64,000 nt of DNA from Pseudomonas sp. B21-040 (GCF_024748695.1 NZ_CP087176.1:5449501-5513500); one strand, 5' to 3'; numbered from the stretch's first letter, positions 20,301 through 27,259 are shown. Program-made: numbers and translations. The notes: a model not told the origin generated them from the letters alone.

Positions 20301-22233
20301 CGGCCTGATCCAGCAGGAAACCGGCTTCGACGGTCGCCGGACGGCCTACGAGTACGACCTCAACGGCCAACTGCTGAAGAAAATCGAATTCGGCGACGAC
20401 GGCAGTGAGTTGTTCACCGAATACCAACGCGACGCCGCCGGCCGCTTGCTGGTGAAAACCCTGGCGGATGGCGACGAAATTCACTACAGCTACGACGCCC
20501 TCGGCCGCCTCGTCAACGTCGACGACGGCCACTGGCCCCTCGCCTACGAATATGACCTGCAAGACCGCCTGATCACCGAACACCAAGGCTGGGGCACTCT
20601 GCGTTACGAGTACGACAACCTGGGCCAGTTGAGTCATTGCCGCCTCCCCGACGGCAGCAAACTCGACTACCGCCACCAACCCGGCGGCCGCCTGAGCAGC
20701 ATCGACCTCAACGGCTCGCGCCTGACCACGCACCAGTTCAGCGCCGGTCGCGAACAACAGCGCCAACAAGGCCTGCTGCTCAGCCAATACCAGTACGACG
20801 AACAAGGCCGCTTGCAAGCCCACACCGTCAGCCAGCAGGACCGCAACCTGTTTCGCCGTCGCTACGCCTACGATGCCAACGGCAATCTTGCGGGTATCGA
20901 CGACAGCCGCAAAGGCAAGCGCAGCTACCATTACGATCCGCTCGATCGCCTGATCAACGTCCGTGGCACCACCCCGGAAAGCTTCGCCCACGACCCGGCG
21001 GGCAACCTCCTCGGCCAAGGCGACCAGCCGTCCGCGAACCTGGTCAACGTCAAAGGCAACCGCCTGCTAATGCAGGGCGACCGGCACTATGACTATGATG
21101 CCCATGGCAACCTGATCCGCGAACGTCGCGGCACCGGGCAAAAACTCGTCACCGAGTACCGTTACGACTGCCAACATCGCCTGATCGGTGTCAGCCTCCC
21201 CGGCGGCAGCATCGCGAGCTACCAGTACGACGCCTTCGGCCGACGCATCGCCAAAACCGTCGATGGTCACACCACCGAATTCCTGTGGCAAGGCGAACGC
21301 CTCATCGCCGAAAGCGCCGACAACCGCTATCGCAGCTACATCTACGAACCGGGTAGCTTCCGCCCGCTGGCGATGCTCGATGGCGAAGGCTCACTGAAAG
21401 CCACGCCGTTCTACTACCAACTCGACCACCTCGGCACCCCGCAGGAACTCACCGACTACAGCGGCGAGATCATGTGGTCGGCGAAATACCGCGCCTACGG
21501 CAACCTCGCCACCCTCGACGTTGCAGAAATCGACAACCCGCTGCGCTTCCAGGGCCAGTACTTCGATGCCGAAACGGGCTTACATTACAACCGACATCGC
21601 TACTACAATCCGGGGACTGGACGGTTTTTGACGCCGGATCCGATCAAGCTTGCGGGTGGGTTGAACAACTACCAGTACGTACCTAACCCTACGGGGTGGG
21701 TGGATCCGTTGGGGTTGAGCTGCGTTCCGAGTAACTGCCCAGATGACAGACGAGCTGAGCTGAATCAAAAATACGGCCGGACAGGGGATATCAATAACGA
21801 TATCAATGCCCGCGGAAGAAAAGAGACCGCTACGGAGTTTTACCGAACACAAGGCTTTGAAGAGACAAGCATTCCAGGGCATTTAAACGGCATAGATTTT
21901 AATCAACCGGTAAATGTAGAAACGTTAAACCGAGGAAAAACCGTTTATCAATTCCAATCACCGGGTGCTCCACAAGGCAACTACTACTCTCTGAACCCTG
22001 CTACAACCCCATCAGAGCTAGGAATTGGTCCACTCGGAGATAATCGTGCAGCAGGGACAGTCGAACTAAAACTGCAAGGTATTTATCGAACAACCGAAAA
22101 AACGCCCGTATTGAAATCGACAGCCAAACAGATAGATGATACTTGGTCTGTGAAAGGTGTGACACAACCGTCGTCAGGGGGTGGTACTCAAGTCTTTAGC
22201 AGCGCTAAAGGAAACTTCGAAAAAATCCCGTAA
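17338..22233 (+). CDS. RHS polymorphic toxin with C-terminal type-46-like toxin domain
   Basis: A T6SS effector of 1631 residues. Residues 1-260 are an unusual N-terminus without a PAAR motif, followed by a hydrophobic block (about 266-325) and a low-complexity Lys/Thr linker (about 370-445). A DUF6531 entry follows (TNGCPVSMVTGEELL, about 450), then YD repeats (about 600-1400) forming the RHS shell, closing at GTGRFLTPDP. The self-cleavage motif DPLGL is at 1456-1460. The released toxin, 1461-1631, resembles Ntox46: VYQFQSPGAPQGNYYS, KSTAKQIDDTW and GGGTQVF. That pattern suggests an ART/NADase-like fold, which is inference. Base composition turns AT-rich exactly at the toxin, a sign of tip replacement. 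Confidence 0.9.
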   Translation: MNTPIGTLVLHVLDAKTPDVNLILKDFKNCLSDYKEWADGFLTGWALDVDQTFKVGNEVSVTKRKTKTGKVETYATCPLAGDFTLIHMFESARFVPIGNTPVKLEPVTKGTFYDDVTGPVIETTIGPSGIKVIDGCKKGQMYRITFFPNVSQSNVKALYDSYQGVIGNLNGWLQSEWSSKFQPQWASYSAADRAGRSVILLKRAMDGLEKALLRLWDDIKSLFELLAHPKENLEKLRKYLSDVEIDKLYAASKESIASGLLILSDEPLMFIYVSAIVAWVGMLPPQVIVDVVTAIASEFLINVVLGICLTGGAGIAVRVGTKTLSTVKSGTALKYLEELAAKLMSLSGKHSLPAHAEVSKPLIASAKSVPMKPTKTAALKIDEAAANGSKSQVPKTTDTPKQEVKDASSFPRGKKDKQTTLAPKEKVDDAPTQSKTPDDKSAACAKKTCTNGCPVSMVTGEELLTLTDGELGGLLPFSWTRLYRTSAAEIDCGLGYGWSHALAQRVDINGDEVIWTDHENRVTTFPLPSVQRPAITNSLSEAAIFLGDDPSELTLTQAGEHTQFYHFRYNSKGATLIAISDSYDNRLHITRDIHGRIKRVDNGAGRALLVRYDRKHIVAIDYQQFSPADNLEDAWSTVQTLVTYGYDAQHRLIEAKNAAGEAERYAYNDQNVILERQLAGGASFYWDWEKEGKSARCIHHWASFSQMDAHYAWDDKGSVTVTNADGSEEVYTHDDQARLVAKVDPDGAEHLKAYDDKGRLIAEKDPLGAVTEYQYNEAGRLVAVIPPEDAPTTYEYYHGYVRVVNRGPAKWTYWRNDQGDITEQVDPDGNSTHYSYNRQGRLLEIRHPDGSRHQLGWNNLGQLLEEQLPDGGQRKYRYDALGRQITRQDESGAITHYQWNAANRLAQITLPGGATRAFTYNAYGKVTAERDELGRVTRYEYADNLHLVSRLINPDGSQLRYHYDNSRLLLSEIENERGEHYHLDYYPNGLIQQETGFDGRRTAYEYDLNGQLLKKIEFGDDGSELFTEYQRDAAGRLLVKTLADGDEIHYSYDALGRLVNVDDGHWPLAYEYDLQDRLITEHQGWGTLRYEYDNLGQLSHCRLPDGSKLDYRHQPGGRLSSIDLNGSRLTTHQFSAGREQQRQQGLLLSQYQYDEQGRLQAHTVSQQDRNLFRRRYAYDANGNLAGIDDSRKGKRSYHYDPLDRLINVRGTTPESFAHDPAGNLLGQGDQPSANLVNVKGNRLLMQGDRHYDYDAHGNLIRERRGTGQKLVTEYRYDCQHRLIGVSLPGGSIASYQYDAFGRRIAKTVDGHTTEFLWQGERLIAESADNRYRSYIYEPGSFRPLAMLDGEGSLKATPFYYQLDHLGTPQELTDYSGEIMWSAKYRAYGNLATLDVAEIDNPLRFQGQYFDAETGLHYNRHRYYNPGTGRFLTPDPIKLAGGLNNYQYVPNPTGWVDPLGLSCVPSNCPDDRRAELNQKYGRTGDINNDINARGRKETATEFYRTQGFEETSIPGHLNGIDFNQPVNVETLNRGKTVYQFQSPGAPQGNYYSLNPATTPSELGIGPLGDNRAAGTVELKLQGIYRTTEKTPVLKSTAKQIDDTWSVKGVTQPSSGGGTQVFSSAKGNFEKIP

Positions 22234-22260
22234 ACTGTAATAACATTTAGGAGGCCACAA

Positions 22261-22533
22261 ATGAAACAATCCGATCTATATGACATGGCAAGTCGTTGTG
22301 GCTTTACGGTAACAGTATTTTCGGATCACCCCGATTTTTTCTCATCTTGGTCTTTGAGCATCAAAAAAAATGAACAAAAATACATGATCGAACATGAAGG
22401 CAGAGACAACTGGTTAATATTTTACAAAGAAAACGAACCGAATAAATTTAAAGAGATAGACAAAAAAATATCTCACGCAATGAACGACAATGCAAAACTG
22501 AAGCAGTGTGAGTCTTGGCTTTTAAGTGTTTAA
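22261..22533 (+). CDS. Probable immunity protein for the RHS toxin
   Basis: A 90-residue soluble protein beginning MKQSDLYDMASRCGFTVTVF, 27 bases past the RHS stop, with a strong AGGAGG ribosome site. It is AT-rich like the toxin tip. I do not recognise the family; the role is inferred from position, size and composition. It would neutralise residues 1461-1631 of the RHS protein in the cytoplasm. Confidence 0.75.
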   Translation: MKQSDLYDMASRCGFTVTVFSDHPDFFSSWSLSIKKNEQKYMIEHEGRDNWLIFYKENEPNKFKEIDKKISHAMNDNAKLKQCESWLLSV

Positions 22534-22860
22534 CAAACAAAAAGTTAGCCACAAAACAAAAGGGGATAGCCGTGCCTGAGTTCAGGCGATCTGAAAATCC
22601 GACTTTTTCAACAGAATCGGCCGATTGCTGCATGTCGCCAGGTACTTTTCGACCCATAGCGCATGTCATTACGAGGGCGAGGGATGACCGCTAGAGGTGA
22701 TGCAGCTTGTCGTGATCTCAGTCAACACCGAGCAGGTTGTTTATGATTACTGAACAGAAACTCAAACCACCTTTGAGGTTGAGGACATAGGTCATGATTT
22801 CCATCCTTGAACTTCGCCACATCATTGAGTGCGGTTTTCTGCCTCTTTCTTGCGTCTGCA

Positions 22861-23013
22861 CTGTTGGCGCTGATGCGATTTTGACCCAAGCCGCCGGAAA
22901 TCATTGACCCATTCGAATATTCAGCAATCGATGACCTTGCGTGGGATTTCAGAGGCTGCACATGGGTCAGCTAAAATCAGTAACCTGGGTCAAAATCGCA
23001 TCAGCGCCAACAG
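22861..23013. repeat. 28-bp perfect inverted repeat enclosing 97 bases
   Basis: Bases 22861-22888 (starting CTGTTGGCGCTGATGCG) are the exact reverse complement of 22986-23013. Smaller facing copies of TGACCCAT lie inside. The repeat resembles terminal sequences of IS21-type elements, so this may be a solo-end remnant or a non-autonomous MITE-like unit. I see no clear target duplication. Confidence 0.6.
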
Positions 23014-23150
23014 GTTCGGCATTTTTTGGCAGACCAGGGAGTCTATCCGTAACCAGTTTCTTGTAGATATTACTCACAGCTCATCGGAAATTGGATGGAG
23101 AAATCCGATCAAGCTTCCATCCACACCAGTCCTTATTGGAGGCAGGTAGG

Positions 23151-23185
23151 GTGTACACTTCACGGTACAACGTGGAAGTGTACAC
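23151..23185. promoter_or_regulatory. Palindrome beside attR
   Basis: GTGTACACTTC (23151-23161) faces GAAGTGTACAC (23175-23185) with ACGGTACAACGTG between, itself partly symmetric. It lies about 40 bases inside the island's right end. It may be an integrase/excisionase arm site or an operator. Confidence 0.45.
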
Positions 23186-23223
23186 ATGCAAAAAACTATG
23201 TTAATTATACAGTTATGCTATTA

Positions 23224-23245
23224 TTCGAGTCTCCCTCGGGCACCA
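23224..23245 (+). repeat. attR: duplicated tRNA-Leu 3' end
   Basis: TTCGAGTCTCCCTCGGG then CACCA repeats the 3' end of the tRNA at 10569, lacking one G. It has no 5' tRNA sequence in front of it, so it is not a gene. Confidence 0.85.
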
Positions 23246-23253
23246 AAATTAAG

Positions 23254-23283
23254 AAAGGTCTTGCTTAGCAAGGCCTTTTTTTT
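23254..23283 (+). terminator. Displaced native terminator of tRNA-Leu
   Basis: AAAGGTCTTGC/GCAAGGCCTTT stem with a TTA loop and eight T, just outside attR. Its position fits the ancestral tRNA-Leu terminator, moved 12.7 kb away by the island. Confidence 0.7.
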
Positions 23284-23316
23284 CGTCTGTAGAAAAGTGA
23301 CCTCGTCCACCGCTGT

Positions 23317-23350
23317 CGTGTAGCAGCTGCCGAAGGCTGCGAGCTTTTGA
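23317..23350. repeat. Solo copy of a Pseudomonas intergenic repeat
   Basis: GTGTAGCAGCTGCCGAAGGC followed by TGCGAGCTTTTGATC is a single arm of the same repeat class as the pair at 57611-57757. Confidence 0.55.
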
Positions 23351-23395
23351 TCTTCGTATTCTTGGCCTGTACGACCCTTCTCAAGGATTCAACCC

Positions 23396-23725
23396 ATGGA
23401 ACTGCAGCTGGAAACCGTCGCCCTGTTCTGCCTCAAGCTTGCTTATGAGACGGAGGATTCGAGTCCGATTCTTCGGGATGATCCAATCATGAGTGATTAT
23501 GAGCGCGAGGTTTTTGGGTTGTTGGTTCGGCGGGGGGATGTTGAGGGGATTCAGTTTCGGGTGGAGCACTGTGTCAGTTTGGCGATGGACGCTTTAGGCG
23601 GTATTCATACGCCACTGGGACGGGAGCTGCACAGGTTGTCAGCTGATTTCCGCACAGCGCAGACGATGGATCAGCTTGAGGCGCCGCTAATCGCGCTCAA
23701 GGATTATCTGAAAGATATTCAGTAA
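23396..23725 (+). CDS. Conserved small protein of unknown function
   Basis: A 109-residue soluble, helix-rich acidic protein beginning MELQLETVALFCLKLAYET, with AAGGA 8 bases before the ATG. No membrane segment or signal peptide is seen, and I do not recognise a family. It is the first gene outside the island's right border and has its own short intergenic regions. It looks like an authentic gene from codon use and ribosome site. Confidence 0.65.
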   Translation: MELQLETVALFCLKLAYETEDSSPILRDDPIMSDYEREVFGLLVRRGDVEGIQFRVEHCVSLAMDALGGIHTPLGRELHRLSADFRTAQTMDQLEAPLIALKDYLKDIQ

Positions 23726-23857
23726 TGATTGGGTGGGGCCCCTTCACACCTACTGATACTGGCCGGGGTATGGTTGAAGTGAGAATGGACCTGCCACTAA
23801 CCCATTACCCCAACTGACAACAACCAAAGATTTTTTCGGCACCACAAGGACGTATCA

Positions 23858-24358
23858 ATGCGGCAAATAGCCCTCAGTAACAAGCCACTCAGAGGCATTC
23901 CCCGCCGCCTTCGCGCTCTGGAGCGCTGGGCCTCCAGTTTTCGCGACGAGTTTCACCCGCGATCCGTGAAGATGGAGCGCTACACACACTGGAAGATCCC
24001 GGTGCATGCGGCTCTGGTCGAAGGTCCTCAAGCCAGTATCGAAGTTCAAGCCTTCTGCCTTCAGCAACTGCTCGAAGCCGCTAGCCACCTGTCCGACGCT
24101 GCTGACCACTCACAAGGTTACTACCGGGTCGCTTGCCTGCTGGTGTGGCCATGGGTTCATCAGAGCGAGGTCACCGTCTTCTATGACCGGGACTATTATT
24201 TGGGTTTCCTCGGTGAAACTAACGCGCTCATGCCAGAGCAGATCAGCCATGCTCTTGCGTTGCACACACCAGCGCACTTCATCGAGCACGGACATGACGT
24301 AACTCAGCCTGACGATGAAGTCGCAGTACAGTGGTGGTGCATCGGGGAACCGGCTTGA
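23858..24358 (+). CDS. DUF3916 domain protein
   Basis: A 166-residue protein matching my recollection of DUF3916, with KPLRGIPRRLRALERWA at the start, HWKIPVHAALVEGPQA in the middle and VTVFYDRDYYLGF later. AAGGA precedes the ATG. Function is unknown; members occur singly in Pseudomonas accessory regions. It is convergent with the DUF7079 gene, whose stop lies 79 bases away. Confidence 0.7.
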   Translation: MRQIALSNKPLRGIPRRLRALERWASSFRDEFHPRSVKMERYTHWKIPVHAALVEGPQASIEVQAFCLQQLLEAASHLSDAADHSQGYYRVACLLVWPWVHQSEVTVFYDRDYYLGFLGETNALMPEQISHALALHTPAHFIEHGHDVTQPDDEVAVQWWCIGEPA

Positions 24359-24437
24359 GGCCTAGCGGCATTCGCGAGCAGCCCCCGCTGGGACTGATGA
24401 CGCTAAACTTAAAAGCAAATCAAACTTCGCTGTCAAC

Positions 24438-24794
24438 TCACAGCCTGCTAACAATCTCCTTCCAGATGTACCCGTAGTTATATTCCAACCAACGAACAAG
24501 GAGTTTGTCGTACTGCCTACGAAACCAACTATTTTTCCTGGCGACACGCCTTTCTTCAATCATAGCGTTGAGGGAGTCAGGATCGAAGCCTGTCCATACC
24601 GTTGGAAGGGCCGCCGCAATATTGGTAAAGCACACAGGCGCGACTTCGGAGTAAAGGATCTCGTAGAGGGTTTGAGGATCAGCTCCTCTCACCTGACTCG
24701 CTATGTAATCGTAATTAACCGGGAAATCATTGAACGGATCCGAGAGCGCGACCCTAATTTTTGTCAACTCAGATTGACTCAAAGAATATCCCAA
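24438..24794 (-). CDS. DUF7079 family protein, probable immunity protein
   Basis: A 118-residue soluble protein with the pattern YEILYSEVAPVCFTNIAAAL and WTGFDPDSLNAMI that I associate with DUF7079. The start is TTG at 24794, chosen because GAGGAG lies 8 bases upstream and no ATG fits. It overlaps the preceding effector gene by 16 bases, which points to translational coupling as in toxin and immunity pairs. The lack of membrane segments is odd if its partner is a pore-former. Confidence 0.7.
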   Translation of the reverse strand: MGYSLSQSELTKIRVALSDPFNDFPVNYDYIASQVRGADPQTLYEILYSEVAPVCFTNIAAALPTVWTGFDPDSLNAMIEERRVARKNSWFRRQYDKLLVRWLEYNYGYIWKEIVSRL

Positions 24795-25561
24795 TGTGAG
24801 AACTCCTCTAATTCCTCATCGAGCGAGTCAGCTACCGTTCCGCCTGCGACGCCCCCAACAACAGTTCCCAGAAACACAACGGCAAATGCACAGATCGGAG
24901 CGCCGGGCCCACAGAGCGCGCTGACTCCAAGCCCTGCCAGAATACCGCCCGCCGCGCCGCCGCCCACGATGAGCCCTTGACGCGCCGTTTCCTTTTGTTT
25001 GTTTTCAGCATTCAGAATTTGATAAGTCGCGACAGCAGCAGTAATCAAAATGCCAAGTTTGCCCATTAGCTGCATTTTTTTTGTGCCATTTGTGAACTTG
25101 GAATTGTCCCGCCCTGCTGCTTCCAAAATTGTGTAATGAACCTTGCTCTGCTCCGTCGGTGAAAGGCTGTCGTAACTCTTTTTGAACAGCTCCTTGGAGT
25201 AACGATCAAAGAGCGTTTGAAGCGTTCTGCCATCGGCCTTCTTTTTTTGCACGACAGCCAACCCCTGCGCAGAGGTAACCTTGCGGTGCTCCATCAAGAT
25301 CTTGTTTCGCATTTCATGGCTGAACTGCACGCCCTCTCGCGCGGCGATCTTCCCAGCTTTCACATCTGCCAACGTCTGCTGTGACATACGTTTTATGTTT
25401 TTCAGGTAGTTCGCCCGGACCTTTTCGTCAGAGATCGCGTCCAGAGAGAACCTAAGTGCAGTGCCCTCCATCAGTTCTAGCGCTCTATCGAGCGGAGAAT
25501 CTTGCAAGGCGTGCTCACGCTGAACGACATAGCTGCCGGTGACGAGGTATGGCTCTGTCAT
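24779..25561 (-). CDS. Candidate T6SS effector with C-terminal glycine zipper
   Basis: A 260-residue protein encoded directly after a PAAR gene. Residues 1-165 are charged and helical (KNIKRMSQQTLADVKAGKIA). A first hydrophobic stretch follows, LGILITAAVATYQIL, and then a long Gly/Ala-rich block near residues 195-245 (GLIVGGGAAGGILAGLGVSA, VVFLGTVVGGVAGGTVADSL), the glycine-zipper look of membrane-inserting toxins. The 3' end overlaps the presumed immunity gene. Pore formation is inferred, and an enzymatic N-terminal domain cannot be excluded. I do not recognise a named effector. Confidence 0.65.
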   Translation of the reverse strand: MTEPYLVTGSYVVQREHALQDSPLDRALELMEGTALRFSLDAISDEKVRANYLKNIKRMSQQTLADVKAGKIAAREGVQFSHEMRNKILMEHRKVTSAQGLAVVQKKKADGRTLQTLFDRYSKELFKKSYDSLSPTEQSKVHYTILEAAGRDNSKFTNGTKKMQLMGKLGILITAAVATYQILNAENKQKETARQGLIVGGGAAGGILAGLGVSALCGPGAPICAFAVVFLGTVVGGVAGGTVADSLDEELEEFSHWDIL

Positions 25562-25571
25562 AGGACGTTCC

Positions 25572-26117
25572 TTATCCTAGTATCCTGTTCAAAAAGCTCT
25601 CTGTAAGAGACGAAGTACCGGCGGGAGCCTCATCGTCAAATTTGAGCATCACGCAGGTCTTGCCGGACGGATTCGAAAATTTAACGGCGTTGTCTTTATT
25701 GAATACACCTGGCAGAGATGACCCATCCTCAAAATGCGCGGTGCACGACAAGCCCTCATAGCTTTCGTCAGCAGGAATTCTGAAGCCAATCCAGCTCGCG
25801 AAACCAGTTAACGGCGTAGGAGGAACAAACCCGCAGGGGGTATGGGTATCGCCAATTATCACCGTGCCCGAACCACCAATCACGATGCCGCCGTGGGTGC
25901 CTACGATATCAATTGTCGCCGCATTCTTGCCGTTAATGAACACGGTCGTAGACAGCCCTGAAGAGAGCGCGCTACCGCAAGTGCAGGTATCGCTCTGACG
26001 CGCTGCGGGAAGGCCGTCGAAGAATACGTCGGGAGATCCTGATGCGATAGGGTTGGTACCGTGCCCCGGCAAAGGACAACGGTATAAATCGCTTTTACGC
26101 GCTGCTGGCTTAGCCAC
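25572..26117 (-). CDS. PAAR-domain T6SS spike-tip protein with C-terminal extension
   Basis: PAAR proteins cap VgrG and carry effectors. The 181-residue protein has the repeats MAKPAARKSDLYRCPLPGHG, GLPAARQSDTCTCG and GGSGTVIIGDTHTPCG, with the zinc-binding His/Cys, over residues 1-95. The last 85 residues are an unassigned extension. The start is GTG at 26117 with AGGAGG 5 bases upstream. It begins a three-gene minus-strand operon with the glycine-zipper effector (10 bases on) and the DUF7079 protein. Confidence 0.9.
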   Translation of the reverse strand: MAKPAARKSDLYRCPLPGHGTNPIASGSPDVFFDGLPAARQSDTCTCGSALSSGLSTTVFINGKNAATIDIVGTHGGIVIGGSGTVIIGDTHTPCGFVPPTPLTGFASWIGFRIPADESYEGLSCTAHFEDGSSLPGVFNKDNAVKFSNPSGKTCVMLKFDDEAPAGTSSLTESFLNRILG

Positions 26118-26675
26118 TTTGACCTCCTGTCAAAAATCCTTTCGAGCGACATAACCTACCAGATCAGCGCGCCGATTAATTATCGTCGGGCAATATGCAT
26201 ACTCCTATTCAGCGATCAGCATCCACTAAAACTGATCGGCGCTAGCCTCTAGAAATCGAACCAAGATGCAGAAAAAGCCGCTTTAACTGAAGAAGCCGAA
26301 AGCCGCTTTCGGCCCAGAGTGGATGAAAATAGATCTGTCACCTTTTCTCCATTTGAAAGCTACTAACTCATGGCAATTGGGTCTTGGAATCGCAACTCTT
26401 GCTGGTTGCAGGAAAGACGTCCCCACGATACCCTCCCACCGTCGCTGCCAATTCAGCGGCCGGGCTTGGTAACCCGAGGTAAATCACTGCGCAACAGTGC
26501 CATGCGTTCGCAGGCGCTTTTTTTTCGCCTGCGATCTGCGTTATGGCGGCTGTGCGTGGGACGTCTTCGGACGTGCCGGTTTCCTTGATTTCCCGGTTTA
26601 CCAACCTGCGCACAGCTGCCACCCATTCGCTTGGTAACGAATTGTGGCGGCTCTTAAAAATTAAGGAGCTTCACA
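26118..26675. other. Long leader region between PAAR and DUF3077 genes
   Basis: Some 560 bases. It holds the PAAR promoter on the minus strand and, on the plus strand, a structured leader. The leader has GCAGGCG/CGCCTGC around 26509-26532, GACGTCTTCGGACGT near 26561, and two copies of CTTGGTAAC (26465 and 26629). A 64-codon frame (26543-26737) overlaps the leader but lacks a ribosome site. This looks like untranslated or regulatory sequence. Confidence 0.5.
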
Positions 26676-26792
26676 ATGCGCTGTATGGATACGTACAAAA
26701 TCTGGCTTTTCCCTCAACGCGACTCTCAGTTGCGTAACGCCCCATCGTCCATCCTCGCCCACCGCCTCTCCGTCAACGGAGGTGGCCAATGA
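26676..26792 (+). CDS. 38-residue small ORF coupled to the DUF3077 gene
   Basis: The ATG at 26676 has AAGGAG 8 bases upstream. The frame runs 38 codons (MRCMDTYKIWLFPQRDSQ at the start, VNGGGQ at the end) and its TGA overlaps the next gene's ATG as ATGA. The ribosome site and overlap argue that it is translated, either as a leader controlling the DUF3077 gene or as a small protein. No homologue is known to me. Confidence 0.55.
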   Translation: MRCMDTYKIWLFPQRDSQLRNAPSSILAHRLSVNGGGQ

Positions 26793-27097
26793 CCGATCAA
26801 TCAGGGCTGAAAACCATCGGCCTAACCCCCGCCATTTACTGCGCCGATCAACCACTCTTCCACGTCACTTGCGGCGTTCCCCTCGGCGATGCATTGGCCA
26901 TGGCTTCTGACTTTCTGTTTCTCGCCAAGAAGCTGAATGAAGATGCCGCTTACGCCACAGACACAGATCGCCACGCCTGGGCTGCGCATTATTTGACGGC
27001 GTTGAGTAAGGCGGTGGTTGATGATGCGGTGAAGGTGCTTGGGCGGGGTCGGGGTTCTGCTGCGGCGCCTGAGCGGGCGGCGGCGTCTGAAGGGTAA
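26789..27097 (+). CDS. DUF3077 domain protein
   Basis: A 102-residue protein with PLFHVTCGVPLGDALAMASDFL and AWAAHYLTALSKAVVDDAV, the DUF3077 pattern common in multiple copies in Pseudomonas. It overlaps the 38-codon ORF by 4 bases. The C-terminus is Gly/Ala/Arg-rich. Function is unknown. Confidence 0.75.
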   Translation: MTDQSGLKTIGLTPAIYCADQPLFHVTCGVPLGDALAMASDFLFLAKKLNEDAAYATDTDRHAWAAHYLTALSKAVVDDAVKVLGRGRGSAAAPERAAASEG

Positions 27098-27167
27098 ACG
27101 CTGAAAAATGGGGGAGCGGACTGCTTGATGACGGCGGTTGGTTCCGGATTGATGTTGGCTGAACTAG

Positions 27168-27198
27168 CGCTATCGCGGGCAAGCCCGCTCCCACAGGA
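27168..27198. repeat. Single REP sequence
   Basis: CGCTATCGCGGGCAAGCCCG followed by CTCCCACAGG is one REP unit in the DUF3077/PH-domain gap. Confidence 0.8.
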
Positions 27199-27224
27199 AT
27201 TGCGGTTAGCTGGAGGCCGTTGTT

Positions 27225-27250
27225 AGCCCCGAGGTTTTCGGGGCTTTTTC
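27225..27250 (+). terminator. Terminator between convergent genes
   Basis: AGCCCCGA/TCGGGGCT with a GGTTT loop and five T, 130 bases past the DUF3077 stop. Confidence 0.75.
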
Positions 27251-27259
27251 GTGTTGGGG

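Larger units (their letters stand above)
22534..23223. other. Island right end with IS debris, no intact gene
   Basis: About 690 bases. Near 22598 the sequence ACTTTTTCAACAGAATCGGC resembles the end of a Pseudomonas insertion sequence, without its gene. A 28-bp inverted repeat encloses 22861-23013, and a palindrome lies at 23151-23185. Frames of 62-83 codons exist but lack ribosome sites and recognisable products. Confidence 0.6.
10569..23245. mobile_element. tRNA-Leu genomic island carrying T6SS cargo
   Basis: About 12.7 kb lie between the tRNA-Leu 3' end and a second copy of it. Inside are a P4-type integrase next to the tRNA, a truncated recombinase, a fossil toxin/immunity pair, the hcp-vgrG-DUF4123-RHS-immunity operon, and IS debris. 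Outside the right copy sits a T-rich hairpin that looks like the original tRNA terminator, now displaced. No conjugation or phage structural genes are present, so mobilisation would need helpers or the integrase alone. Confidence 0.8.

Noticed and set aside
19939..21018. 359-codon minus-strand frame inside the RHS gene
   Set aside because: Antisense of YD repeats; the regular composition keeps the opposite frame open.
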